Virus record (IMG/VR): IMGVR_UViG_3300028550_000810
Location: 1-33,119 of that record
Strand: one strand, 5' to 3'
Length of the DNA: 33,119 nucleotides
From: a virus
This document shows, piece after piece, positions 16,481-23,781 of the stretch. The notes under the pieces were generated by a model, which saw only the letters and a list, made by a program, of their open reading frames with translations, ran no database searches and was not told where the DNA came from. Made by a program: the position numbers and the translations under genes. Within the stretch, counting starts at the first letter, position 1, and every line of letters begins with the position of its first letter.

Positions 16481-16791
16481 TGCAAGACATAGGAACACTA
16501 ATTGCTGAATTTGGGTTTCCAGTTGTTATGGCTGTCGGTATGGGATATTTCATATATTACATATGGGCATTTATTAGTAATAACATTCAACCAGAGTTAG
16601 ATGCAATGCACATGGCTCTCATAAAATGTATAGACCAAAATCGTATGTTAGATAATGATATGATACGATTGCAACAAAAGGTAAATGTTGTTTTGGAATA
16701 CAGAGAAAAAGACAAACTACAAGACGAAATTAAAGAAAAACTTGAAACCGAACAATTACACAAAGAAGGAAAGAGGGGGAAGAAGGGCTAA
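16480..16791 (+). CDS. Small membrane protein, paralogue of preceding gene
   Basis: A 103-aa protein with a membrane segment at about residues 8-32 (LIAEFGFPVVMAVGMGYFIY) and a charged coiled-coil tail (about 50-103) ending in a Lys/Arg-rich stretch. It is translationally coupled on both sides by TAATG overlaps, to its paralogue upstream and to csgF downstream. Coupling to csgF suggests functional linkage, but no curli component of this shape is known to me. Confidence 0.65.
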   Translation: MQDIGTLIAEFGFPVVMAVGMGYFIYYIWAFISNNIQPELDAMHMALIKCIDQNRMLDNDMIRLQQKVNVVLEYREKDKLQDEIKEKLETEQLHKEGKRGKKG

Positions 16792-17237
16792 TGAAAATTC
16801 ATAGTCTAATAACTATATTAATAGTATTTTTTAGTATGAACGCTAATTCTACTGACCTGACTCACCAGTGGGTTTCTCCTGCCTTCAGTGGAGTGGGATA
16901 TAGTTCCCATGTTCTTACTATCGAGAATCAAGAATATTCTCGTGTGAAAGCAAACAAAGAAAAGAAAGCAGCAGCTGCTAGAGAACTTGAGAGAAATCTT
17001 GCAAATACAAATCAGTCAAAGTTTATAAAGAATGTAGAATCAAGAATTTACGCTCAACTGTCGAAACAACTTGTGGATAGTATGTTTGGAGAAAATTCCA
17101 ATCAGAATGGAACAGTCACATTTGAGGGTACTACAATCAGCTATATTAAAGATACAGACAATGTAGCATTAACAATATTGGATGCAAATGGAAGTGAAAC
17201 AGTTATTACAGTTCCTATTGGTGATTTTACTTTTTAG
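16791..17237 (+). CDS. csgF: Curli assembly factor CsgF
   Basis: CsgF is exported and binds the extracellular mouth of the CsgG pore, where it couples secretion to curlin nucleation. This 148-aa protein has a signal peptide (about 1-20). After it comes the CsgF N-terminal region, which in E. coli plugs into the pore; here it reads HQWVSPAFSGVGYSSHVL, aligning with the NPNFGG-type motif. A Lys/Ala/Glu-rich linker (about 47-75) is longer than in E. coli. The C-terminal domain (FIKNVESRIYAQL through TVPIGDF) aligns with the E. coli end (FTQAIQSQI to IQVSGL). Total length is slightly above the E. coli protein (138 aa). The last 56 nt overlap csgG. Confidence 0.87.
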   Translation: MKIHSLITILIVFFSMNANSTDLTHQWVSPAFSGVGYSSHVLTIENQEYSRVKANKEKKAAAARELERNLANTNQSKFIKNVESRIYAQLSKQLVDSMFGENSNQNGTVTFEGTTISYIKDTDNVALTILDANGSETVITVPIGDFTF

Positions 17238-17964
17238 TTTAGGTGGTTGTACAACATACGAAGTGATGGAAACAGCCACATCTACACCAATGACGAACAA
17301 GTTAAAAAATTATCGACCCCCCGAAAGGAAGGTTGAGATTGCTGTTTACCAGTTTAATGACCAAACAGGTCAAAGAAAGCCCAGTGACAACCTTGCCTCA
17401 TTAAGCACAGCAGTCACACAGGGATCAGGAACATTATTAGTACAAGCACTTAAAACTGCGGGTAATGGTGAATGGTTTACTGTTGTTGAAAGGATGGATT
17501 TAGACTATCTTTTAAAGGAACGACAAATCATAAGAAACACAAGAGCAACTTATGACGGAGATAAGTCAGAAAAAGTTAGACCTTTATTGTTTGCTGGTGT
17601 TCTTATAAGTGGTGGTATCATTGGTTACGATACCAATATAGAAACAGGTGGTGTTGGTTCGAGATATTTAGGTATAGGTATTCGTGACCAATATCGTAGA
17701 GATATGGTATCGGTTTCATTACGATTAATATCTGTACAAACTGGTGAGGTGTTACTTGCGGTAAGTTCACAAAAGACTATATTAAGTACTAAAGTTGGTA
17801 TGAATGTATTTAAGTTTTTAGATATGGGTACTGAATTAATCGAAATTGAAGCTGGAACTACTGAGAATGAATCGACAACTTATGCGGTTCGTAAAGCAAT
17901 AGAACACGCAGTAAACCAATTGATTGAAAGAGGAATAGAAAACGCATTATGGAAACTCAAATAG
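17182..17964 (+). CDS. csgG: Curli secretion channel CsgG
   Basis: CsgG is the outer-membrane lipoprotein that forms a nonameric pore for curlin export. This 260-aa copy has a lipoprotein signal with lipobox LGGC. The family core is very clear: GGIIGYDTNIETGGVGSRYL (from about 144), a region matching QTGEVLLAVSSQKTI and the C-terminal IERGIENALWKL. The start could be ATG 17182 or 17188; both lie inside csgF in another frame. The loop that forms the channel constriction (R65-L74) has no Tyr or Phe, whereas E. coli has Tyr51 and Phe56 there. No CsgE gene is visible nearby. Confidence 0.93.
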   Translation: MQMEVKQLLQFLLVILLFSLGGCTTYEVMETATSTPMTNKLKNYRPPERKVEIAVYQFNDQTGQRKPSDNLASLSTAVTQGSGTLLVQALKTAGNGEWFTVVERMDLDYLLKERQIIRNTRATYDGDKSEKVRPLLFAGVLISGGIIGYDTNIETGGVGSRYLGIGIRDQYRRDMVSVSLRLISVQTGEVLLAVSSQKTILSTKVGMNVFKFLDMGTELIEIEAGTTENESTTYAVRKAIEHAVNQLIERGIENALWKLK

Positions 17965-17974
17965 GAGAGATAAA

Positions 17975-18658
17975 ATGAAAAATAGCATACTTACAATTCT
18001 CGCTTACTTTGTTATGATGAGTGTGGGTTATGCGAGCGATGTATACATTACACAGTCAGGTGCAAGCCTTACTGCAAATATTAATCAAGACGGACAAACC
18101 AACAAGTTTGGTGTTTCTGGAACGGTGGTCACTCTAACAGGTGATAACCAAACACTAGACATTGACCAGATTGGTAATAGTAACACAATTGCAGCATCAG
18201 TAGTTGGTGCAACTCAACAGTTTACTCTTAGACAAGCTGGTAATAGTAATGCATCTACTGTATCGGTTGGTGCAAACTCAGCGTCTGCTGACAACAGTAT
18301 TATTCAAACGCTTACAGGTAGTTCAAACACAACTACTGTTAATGTAGGTAGTTCGGCTTCAACTGATGATGCAGATATTGATTTGGTTGCACAGGGTGAT
18401 AGCAATACCGTCACCATCAATGAAAACAGTACCGCATCACTAGCGGGTAGTGATAAGAAAGTAACAAGTATTACGTTAATAGGTAACTCTAATACGGTCA
18501 CTTCTACACACACTGGAGCAGCAGATCAAGATACAACCTTGCATCATACAGGAGCATCTGGTCAGTTCAGTATTACACAGGATGGTGCTTATGATGGTAC
18601 TGTTCAGATGACAACTGTTGGGGCAGGACACAATGTTACGGTTACTATGGACGATTAG
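17975..18658 (+). CDS. Curlin-like amyloid subunit 1
   Basis: A secreted 227-aa protein with a signal peptide ending near VGYAS (about residue 21) and curlin-type repeats. The Q-x-G-x-x-N core recurs as ITQSGAS, INQDGQTNKF, IDQIGNSNT, LRQAGNSNA and VAQGDSNTV, with further GSSN/GNSN units at roughly 20-25 residue spacing. Repeats of this kind stack into the beta-helical amyloid of CsgA/CsgB fibres. The protein is rich in Thr, Ser, Asn and Ala, and has no Cys. A strong GGAGAG site precedes it, 10 nt after csgG. I cannot say whether it is the major (CsgA) or nucleator (CsgB) subunit. Confidence 0.85.
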   Translation: MKNSILTILAYFVMMSVGYASDVYITQSGASLTANINQDGQTNKFGVSGTVVTLTGDNQTLDIDQIGNSNTIAASVVGATQQFTLRQAGNSNASTVSVGANSASADNSIIQTLTGSSNTTTVNVGSSASTDDADIDLVAQGDSNTVTINENSTASLAGSDKKVTSITLIGNSNTVTSTHTGAADQDTTLHHTGASGQFSITQDGAYDGTVQMTTVGAGHNVTVTMDD

Positions 18659-19706
18659 TTTTACACTATTGATTTCGGTTAACAATATTGTTTTATCGGA
18701 AACTATTGGTAATGTAGTAAAACAAAAAGGCAATGCTTCGGTAGAAAGGGCAGAGAATAAACTTGTTTTAGAAGAAAACTCTGCCATTGAATACAAAGAT
18801 AATGTCCGTACAGGAAATGGTAATGTTGGAATAAAATTTATTGATGATACAAATGTGGCAATAAGTCCACATAGCTCATTAGTAATAGATGATTTTGTGT
18901 ATGACCCAAATTCTAAAACAGGGTCTAAACTTGTAATGAATGTTGCACTGGGAACAGTTAGATATGCAAGTGGTAATATTGCAAAACTAAATTCTCAGAA
19001 TGTTGATATTCGCACTCCAACTGCACGAATAGGTGTTCTTGGAACTGCTTTTAGTATGACTGTTGATGAGGTTGGAAAGTCTCTCATTATTCTACTTCCC
19101 AATGCAGATGGAACAGTGGGTAAGATATCAGTAGAAAGTGATGCAGGACAGGTTTTTCTAACCCAAGCATTTGAATCTACATTAGTTATAAATGGAGAAT
19201 CTAATCCTTCAAAGCCAGTTATACTTGATTTAACTTTAGACCAAATTAATAATTTGTTAATTATTAAACCACCCAAAGAAAAACTTTTAAAAATAATTAA
19301 AAGTTCTAAAATTACAATAAACTTATTAGACATAGATTTTTTAGAATTTAGAGAGTTAGACAAAAACCAATTAGACGAAGATAAATTAGAATTTACTGAA
19401 CTAGACATTAATCCTTTAGATGTTGATTTATTAATGAATGTGCTAGACCAATTAATTGCACTAACCGCTCAGAGAGAACTGGTAGATGGTAGGACAAGCG
19501 GTTTCAATAAATCAACTCAAGTTAATACGATTCGTGATGGTTCGCGACTTGAGATAATTCGTCAAGTGGGAAATGGTAATATTCATTTAAGATTAAATGC
19601 AGATTGGGGATATAGAATTAATTTAACACAACAGGGAATACCTGTACCAGAGATAACATCCGATGATGAAACTGATAACACTATTACTATCTATCAGTCT
19701 GAGTAG
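18633..19706 (+). CDS. Secreted FecR-domain protein with curlin-like C-terminus
   Basis: A 357-aa exported protein. It has a signal peptide (about 1-22, MLRLLWTISFTLLISVNNIV) and then a FecR domain (about 25-150: IGNVVKQKGNASVER, VRTGNGNVGIKF, ISPHSSLVID, VDIRTPTARIGVLGTAF). About 190-280 is an unusual Leu/Asp/Lys-rich stretch, and the C-terminal segment (about 305-345) contains IRQVGNGN and NLTQQG, resembling curlin repeats. Without an N-terminal cytoplasmic part it cannot be a classical anti-sigma FecR; it resembles the secreted FecR proteins found beside CHASE2 cyclases. I chose ATG 18633 (GGGGCAGGA upstream) over TTG 18618. It overlaps both neighbours (26 and 44 nt). Confidence 0.82.
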   Translation: MLRLLWTISFTLLISVNNIVLSETIGNVVKQKGNASVERAENKLVLEENSAIEYKDNVRTGNGNVGIKFIDDTNVAISPHSSLVIDDFVYDPNSKTGSKLVMNVALGTVRYASGNIAKLNSQNVDIRTPTARIGVLGTAFSMTVDEVGKSLIILLPNADGTVGKISVESDAGQVFLTQAFESTLVINGESNPSKPVILDLTLDQINNLLIIKPPKEKLLKIIKSSKITINLLDIDFLEFRELDKNQLDEDKLEFTELDINPLDVDLLMNVLDQLIALTAQRELVDGRTSGFNKSTQVNTIRDGSRLEIIRQVGNGNIHLRLNADWGYRINLTQQGIPVPEITSDDETDNTITIYQSE

Positions 19707-20454
19707 TATTGTTTATGCTGGAAACAGTGTATTCATAGAACAAATTACTACCAGTGATGATACAACAATAAATGTCAGTCAAGATGGCCAGAACAACGCT
19801 GTCAATTTAACAATGGCCCATGACGACAACACACTTGATATTGACCAAGAAGGAAACAACAATACAGTCAGTTGGATTTCCTACTGGGGTTCTGGTCGAG
19901 CTTGGGGTGGTGACTTGGACGGAGTAAATAACAATATAAAAATTGAACAGAACAACACCAATGGTTCTGATTCAAACAGAGTTGGATTTCATATAAAAAG
20001 CAATAATAATAATGTTCATGTCTGTCAGGGCGCAACCTTTACTAGTAGCTCTGATACAACTTGTTCTGGAACTACATCAGAGTATGGTGGTCACACAACT
20101 AACCTAGACCTACATTCTGGTGGAAATAATATCAAGATAGGACAACAAACAGGATCAGGTAATGCAGACCATTCTATTCGACTATACACATACGGTGGAG
20201 AAAATAATAATATGTTTGTTAAACAAAACGGAAATGGTAACAAAACCTTATATATGACTGTAAGGACTGATGGTGGTTCACAATCTGTTGTTCAAAAAGA
20301 CAGTGGAACACATACTGCTACTGTAGATTTAACCGGCAGTTATCCTACTAATTTGAATTTGGTTCAACAAGGTGGTACAAATCAATCATACTCTCTAACA
20401 CAGAACTGTCAATCATCTGGCGGTTGTGGTGTATCCTTGACACAAGGAAATTAA
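19663..20454 (+). CDS. Curlin-like amyloid subunit 2, Cys- and Trp-containing
   Basis: A 263-aa secreted protein with a signal peptide (cleavage near IVYA/G, residue 19) and curlin-type repeats: VSQDGQNNAV, IDQEGNNNTV, IEQNNTNG, IGQQTGSGN, VKQNGNGNKT, VQQGGTNQS, SLTQGN. It shares the unit TLDIDQ-GN-NT with subunit 1, showing common origin. Unlike typical curlins it has four Cys (VCQG, TTCSG, QNCQSSGGC) and an insert with Trp/Tyr (WISYWGSGRAWGG, about 66-78). The gene begins within the end of the FecR gene and ends 1 nt before the cyclase start, so it is part of the same coupled unit. A nucleator, tip or cap subunit is possible. Confidence 0.83.
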   Translation: MMKLITLLLSISLSSIVYAGNSVFIEQITTSDDTTINVSQDGQNNAVNLTMAHDDNTLDIDQEGNNNTVSWISYWGSGRAWGGDLDGVNNNIKIEQNNTNGSDSNRVGFHIKSNNNNVHVCQGATFTSSSDTTCSGTTSEYGGHTTNLDLHSGGNNIKIGQQTGSGNADHSIRLYTYGGENNNMFVKQNGNGNKTLYMTVRTDGGSQSVVQKDSGTHTATVDLTGSYPTNLNLVQQGGTNQSYSLTQNCQSSGGCGVSLTQGN

Positions 20455-20455
20455 A

Positions 20456-22306
20456 ATGAAAAAGTGGATTATAGCTATTTCTGTTATTTTATTCTTTTGT
20501 GTTATTCGTTTTTCAGACCTTTGGTTCTTTGAGATGGTAAGGTTGAAAGCACTAGACCAACATCAAAGAACACAACAAGAAACAATCGCTCCTGATGTCG
20601 TGACAGTAGAAATAGATAATGCTTCGGTAAGAGAATATGGTCAGTGGCCTTGGCCAAGAGATAAACTTGCAAAGGACATTGAAAGTCTATATCGCAAGGG
20701 TGCTTCAATTGTTGTATTACCCATATTGTTTGCAGACAAAGATAGATTAGGTGGTGATGCACAATTTGATGAGATGTTGAGAAAAACTCCAACCATCATA
20801 GGACAAATCCCAGCAAATCAAACTAAAGGAAATCCTGTACCCAGAGGTGTTGCCGCGATAGGTATGCCTTGGCAACAATGGATATACAATTATAGTGGTG
20901 CAGTCGGCCCCATAGAACCATTTTCAAAATCTGCAATAGGTGTTGGTATGATGCTTATTGCTCCAGAGAATGATGGTGTGGTTCGTAGGATGCCTTTGGT
21001 GATTCAAATAGATGGACAACTGTATCCATCTCTGTCTATGGAGATACTAAGAACAGCTGCTGGAGATATTAGTTATCAGATGAAAACTGGTGAGGGTGGT
21101 GTGGAAGCATTACGCATACCAAAATACAAAAAGATACTGACTGATGCCAATGGTGCTATTTGGATTGATTTCAAATGGAAAACAAAAACCTATGCACTAA
21201 ACAAATTAACAGACGATGATTCATTTGTAGGAAAGATTGTTATTCTTTCACCTACGGCATCTGGAATAGATAATCCAGTTGCAACCCCAGTGGGTGTAAT
21301 TCCAAGTCACGATTTGATTGCTGCCTCTGTAACAACTATGATTGCAGGAAGGAACATCACAAGACCCTTCTGGACTGATTTAGCAGAGCTTTCAGTGTCT
21401 TTAGTGTTATCATTGATACTAACAGTAGTGGTGTTAACACTAAGTTGGTATGTTGGTGCAACACTATTACCAATATTTCTTGCAGGGACTTATTACGGCA
21501 GTTCATACTTATTTACTGAATACAGCTACCTAATTGATTGGTCATATCCTGTATTGACAATGTTTGTAGTTTGGTCTGTTTCTGCATTTCTGCGGTTTAT
21601 GGAAGAATTTAGATTACGCCAACAGATTAAGAAACAATTTGAACATTACCTTGATCCACGACAGGTTGCTATTTTACAGAAGAATCCAGACGCACTGAAA
21701 CTTGGTGGTGAACGCAGAGAGATGAGTTTTCTCTTTATGGACATTGTTGGATTCACTCCTATATCAGAACACTATAAGAACAATGATGACCCAGAAGGAT
21801 TGGTTGAGTGTATCAATGATTACCTAGACCGCATGACCAAGATAGTATTGAATAATGGTGGTACGGTTGATAAATACATGGGCGATTGTATCATGGCTTT
21901 CTGGAACGCACCATTAGATTGTGAGAACCATGCAGAGTTAGCGGTTCGTACATCTGTGGAGTGTGCAATAGAAACTGAGAACCTAAAGGCTGCGTGGAAA
22001 GAGAAAGGATTACCAGAGATTAATATTGGTAGTGGTGTTAATACAGGAACATGTATTGTAGGCAATATGGGTAGTACCACCAGATTTGACTATTCAGTCA
22101 TTGGTGATTCTGTCAACCTTGCTGCACGATTAGAAGCAACTGCCGCTAGAGGAGATTATAAAGATTATCCAACAATCTATTCTAGTTATACTATGGAACA
22201 ACTACCTGATACTATGCCAAGTAAAAATATTGGTGAGATTAAAGTTAAGGGTAAAGAGGAACTTATTAAAATTTATTCACCTATTGACAATATCGTAGAT
22301 ACATAG
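20456..22306 (+). CDS. CHASE2-domain class III adenylyl cyclase
   Basis: A 616-aa inner-membrane sensor cyclase predicted to make cAMP from ATP. It has an N-terminal membrane helix (about 4-22), a periplasmic CHASE2 domain (about 45-310; WPWPRDKLAKDI, GVVRRMPLVIQ), three membrane spans (about 310-385) and a cytoplasmic catalytic domain (about 420-610). Catalytic residues are intact: metal-binding D429 (FMDIVGF) and D477 (KYMGD), and N554/R558 (DSVNLAARLE). K473 with S547 at the base-recognition positions fits the Lys-plus-Thr/Asp pattern of adenylyl cyclases; guanylyl cyclases have Glu/Cys. Its CHASE2/FecR pairing is also known in bacteria. An AAGGAAATTAAA leader precedes the start. Confidence 0.9.
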   Translation: MKKWIIAISVILFFCVIRFSDLWFFEMVRLKALDQHQRTQQETIAPDVVTVEIDNASVREYGQWPWPRDKLAKDIESLYRKGASIVVLPILFADKDRLGGDAQFDEMLRKTPTIIGQIPANQTKGNPVPRGVAAIGMPWQQWIYNYSGAVGPIEPFSKSAIGVGMMLIAPENDGVVRRMPLVIQIDGQLYPSLSMEILRTAAGDISYQMKTGEGGVEALRIPKYKKILTDANGAIWIDFKWKTKTYALNKLTDDDSFVGKIVILSPTASGIDNPVATPVGVIPSHDLIAASVTTMIAGRNITRPFWTDLAELSVSLVLSLILTVVVLTLSWYVGATLLPIFLAGTYYGSSYLFTEYSYLIDWSYPVLTMFVVWSVSAFLRFMEEFRLRQQIKKQFEHYLDPRQVAILQKNPDALKLGGERREMSFLFMDIVGFTPISEHYKNNDDPEGLVECINDYLDRMTKIVLNNGGTVDKYMGDCIMAFWNAPLDCENHAELAVRTSVECAIETENLKAAWKEKGLPEINIGSGVNTGTCIVGNMGSTTRFDYSVIGDSVNLAARLEATAARGDYKDYPTIYSSYTMEQLPDTMPSKNIGEIKVKGKEELIKIYSPIDNIVDT

Positions 22307-22312
22307 TATACT
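22284..22312 (+). promoter_or_regulatory. Sigma70-type promoter inside the cyclase 3' end
   Basis: TTGACA (22284-22289) and TATACT (22307-22312) with a 17-bp spacer. The -35 box lies within the last codons of the cyclase gene. It should drive the coiled-coil membrane protein gene at 22338. Confidence 0.75.
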
Positions 22313-22337
22313 AAATAACACTTTAAAGGTAAAAAAG

Positions 22338-22751
22338 ATGAGTAATGAAATCACAACAGAGGTGGCAATTCTTAAAAAAGAAGTTGCTGATATAAAATTA
22401 ATATTTAATCGTCTTGATACCGCTATTGAAAGGATTACTGATGTGTCTTCATCGGTCAATCGTATGTTGGCTGTGCATGAAGAAAGGATAGCTAATCAAG
22501 AAGAAGTTGCTAATCGTGCCAATTTAGAATTTACAACAGACATTAGAGAACTACACTCTCGTATTACTACAAACTATAAAGAACTTACTGATATAATGTC
22601 AGAACATAGTAAACAAGATGCTATCAATCAACAGATGCTTAGGGACGACCTAAACAACCGAGTTGGTATTCTTGAAAAGTGGCGTTGGATAATTATCGGT
22701 GGTTCTATAGTACTCGGATTTATTATTCAAAAAATGCCTATTTGGGGTTGA
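22338..22751 (+). CDS. Coiled-coil protein with C-terminal membrane anchor
   Basis: A 137-aa protein. Residues 1-110 form a long heptad-patterned coiled coil (EVAILKKEVADIKLIFNRL and onward), and residues about 113-131 form one membrane span (RWIIIGGSIVLGFIIQ). The layout resembles small phage membrane proteins of the XhlA/haemolysin-like type, but I cannot assign it. It has its own early-type promoter (22284-22312) and an AAAGGTAAAAAAG leader. The next promoter begins within its stop region. Confidence 0.68.
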   Translation: MSNEITTEVAILKKEVADIKLIFNRLDTAIERITDVSSSVNRMLAVHEERIANQEEVANRANLEFTTDIRELHSRITTNYKELTDIMSEHSKQDAINQQMLRDDLNNRVGILEKWRWIIIGGSIVLGFIIQKMPIWG

Positions 22752-22776
22752 CATCTACCTCTAATTGAGTTATAAT
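22748..22776 (+). promoter_or_regulatory. Sigma70-type promoter, apparently leaderless
   Basis: Perfect TTGACA (22748-22753) and TATAAT (22771-22776) with a 17-bp spacer. Only six bases separate the -10 box from the primase ATG at 22783, so transcription should begin at or next to the start codon. Confidence 0.88.
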
Positions 22777-22782
22777 TACACC

Positions 22783-23781
22783 ATGTATATAGAAAAAAAA
22801 TATCTAATGATTGCGTCATCGCAATTGCAGCGATTTAAAAAGACAGGAGACTGCCTGTACAATTTTCGTTGTCCTTACTGTGGAGATTCTCAAAAGTCTT
22901 CTACCAAAGCTCGTGGTTTTATTTTCCGTAAAGAATTGAATCTTATATATAAGTGTCATAACTGTGGCGTAGGAGCATCGTTCAGTAATTTACTGAAACA
23001 CATTGACCCTAAAATTTACAATGACTATATAATGGAGAGATACAAAAAGAATGAACCAGAACTTCCAGACATTGGAAAATTCACTCAACCTAAATTCATG
23101 AAGGGGCCTTCACCACTCAAATCACTTAAAAAGATATCGTCATTAAGTCATGACCATCCTGTTAAGAAATTTGTGATGAATCGACAAATCCCTTCTACAG
23201 TTCATTTTGAGTTGTTCTTTGCTCCAAAGTTTTATACTTGGGTCAATACTGTTGTACCTAACAAATTCGCTTCTTTGAATGGGGATCACCCTAGATTGGT
23301 AATTCCATTCTTTGATGAGAATAGTAAAATGTTTGCGTTTCAAGGGAGGGCATTTGGTAATGAAATACCAAAGTATATTACCATCACTCTTGACCCAGAC
23401 AAAGATAAAATCTACGGTCTTAATAGACTAGACTCTACAAAACCAATACAAGTAACCGAAGGGCCCATTGACTCTATGTTTTTGGACAATTGTGTTGCTG
23501 TCGGTGGTGCTGATTTTAGTAGATTACCTGTAGAGAATACAACTATTATTTTTGATAACGAAAGACGCAATGTCGAGATATTGAAACAAATAGAGAAGAC
23601 AATATACATGGGTTATAATGTAGTGTTATGGCCTGATGATTTGAAAGAAAAAGATATAAACGATATGATACTATCTGGACTTACTAAAGAAGAAGTACAG
23701 ACAATAATAAACAATAATTCTTATCAAGGCAACATGGCCAAGATAAAATTCACACAATGGAGAAGACGAAATGCCCGATAA
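22783..23781 (+). CDS. 61: DNA primase, T4 gp61 type
   Basis: The T4-type primase makes short RNA primers for lagging-strand synthesis together with the gp41 helicase. This 332-aa protein (T4 gp61 is about 340 aa) has the N-terminal zinc ribbon C30-P-Y-C33 ... C58-H-N-C61 and a TOPRIM domain with E226 (TEGPIDS) and D258 (IIFDNE), followed by LWPDDLKEKDIND. I chose ATG 22783 over the upstream TTG 22765 because the promoter -10 box overlaps the longer reading frame. There is no ribosome site, so the mRNA is probably leaderless. It overlaps the reductase gene by 11 nt. Confidence 0.92.
   Translation: MYIEKKYLMIASSQLQRFKKTGDCLYNFRCPYCGDSQKSSTKARGFIFRKELNLIYKCHNCGVGASFSNLLKHIDPKIYNDYIMERYKKNEPELPDIGKFTQPKFMKGPSPLKSLKKISSLSHDHPVKKFVMNRQIPSTVHFELFFAPKFYTWVNTVVPNKFASLNGDHPRLVIPFFDENSKMFAFQGRAFGNEIPKYITITLDPDKDKIYGLNRLDSTKPIQVTEGPIDSMFLDNCVAVGGADFSRLPVENTTIIFDNERRNVEILKQIEKTIYMGYNVVLWPDDLKEKDINDMILSGLTKEEVQTIINNNSYQGNMAKIKFTQWRRRNAR

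Noticed and set aside
18633-19706. FecR protein as a classical anti-sigma factor for iron uptake
   Set aside because: It has a signal peptide, no N-terminal cytoplasmic anti-sigma domain and no adjacent ECF sigma factor or TonB receptor; the neighbours are curlins and a CHASE2 cyclase.
22765-22782. Upstream TTG start for the primase
   Set aside because: The extension would overlap the promoter -10 box and has no ribosome site; ATG 22783 fits the promoter geometry and gp61 length.
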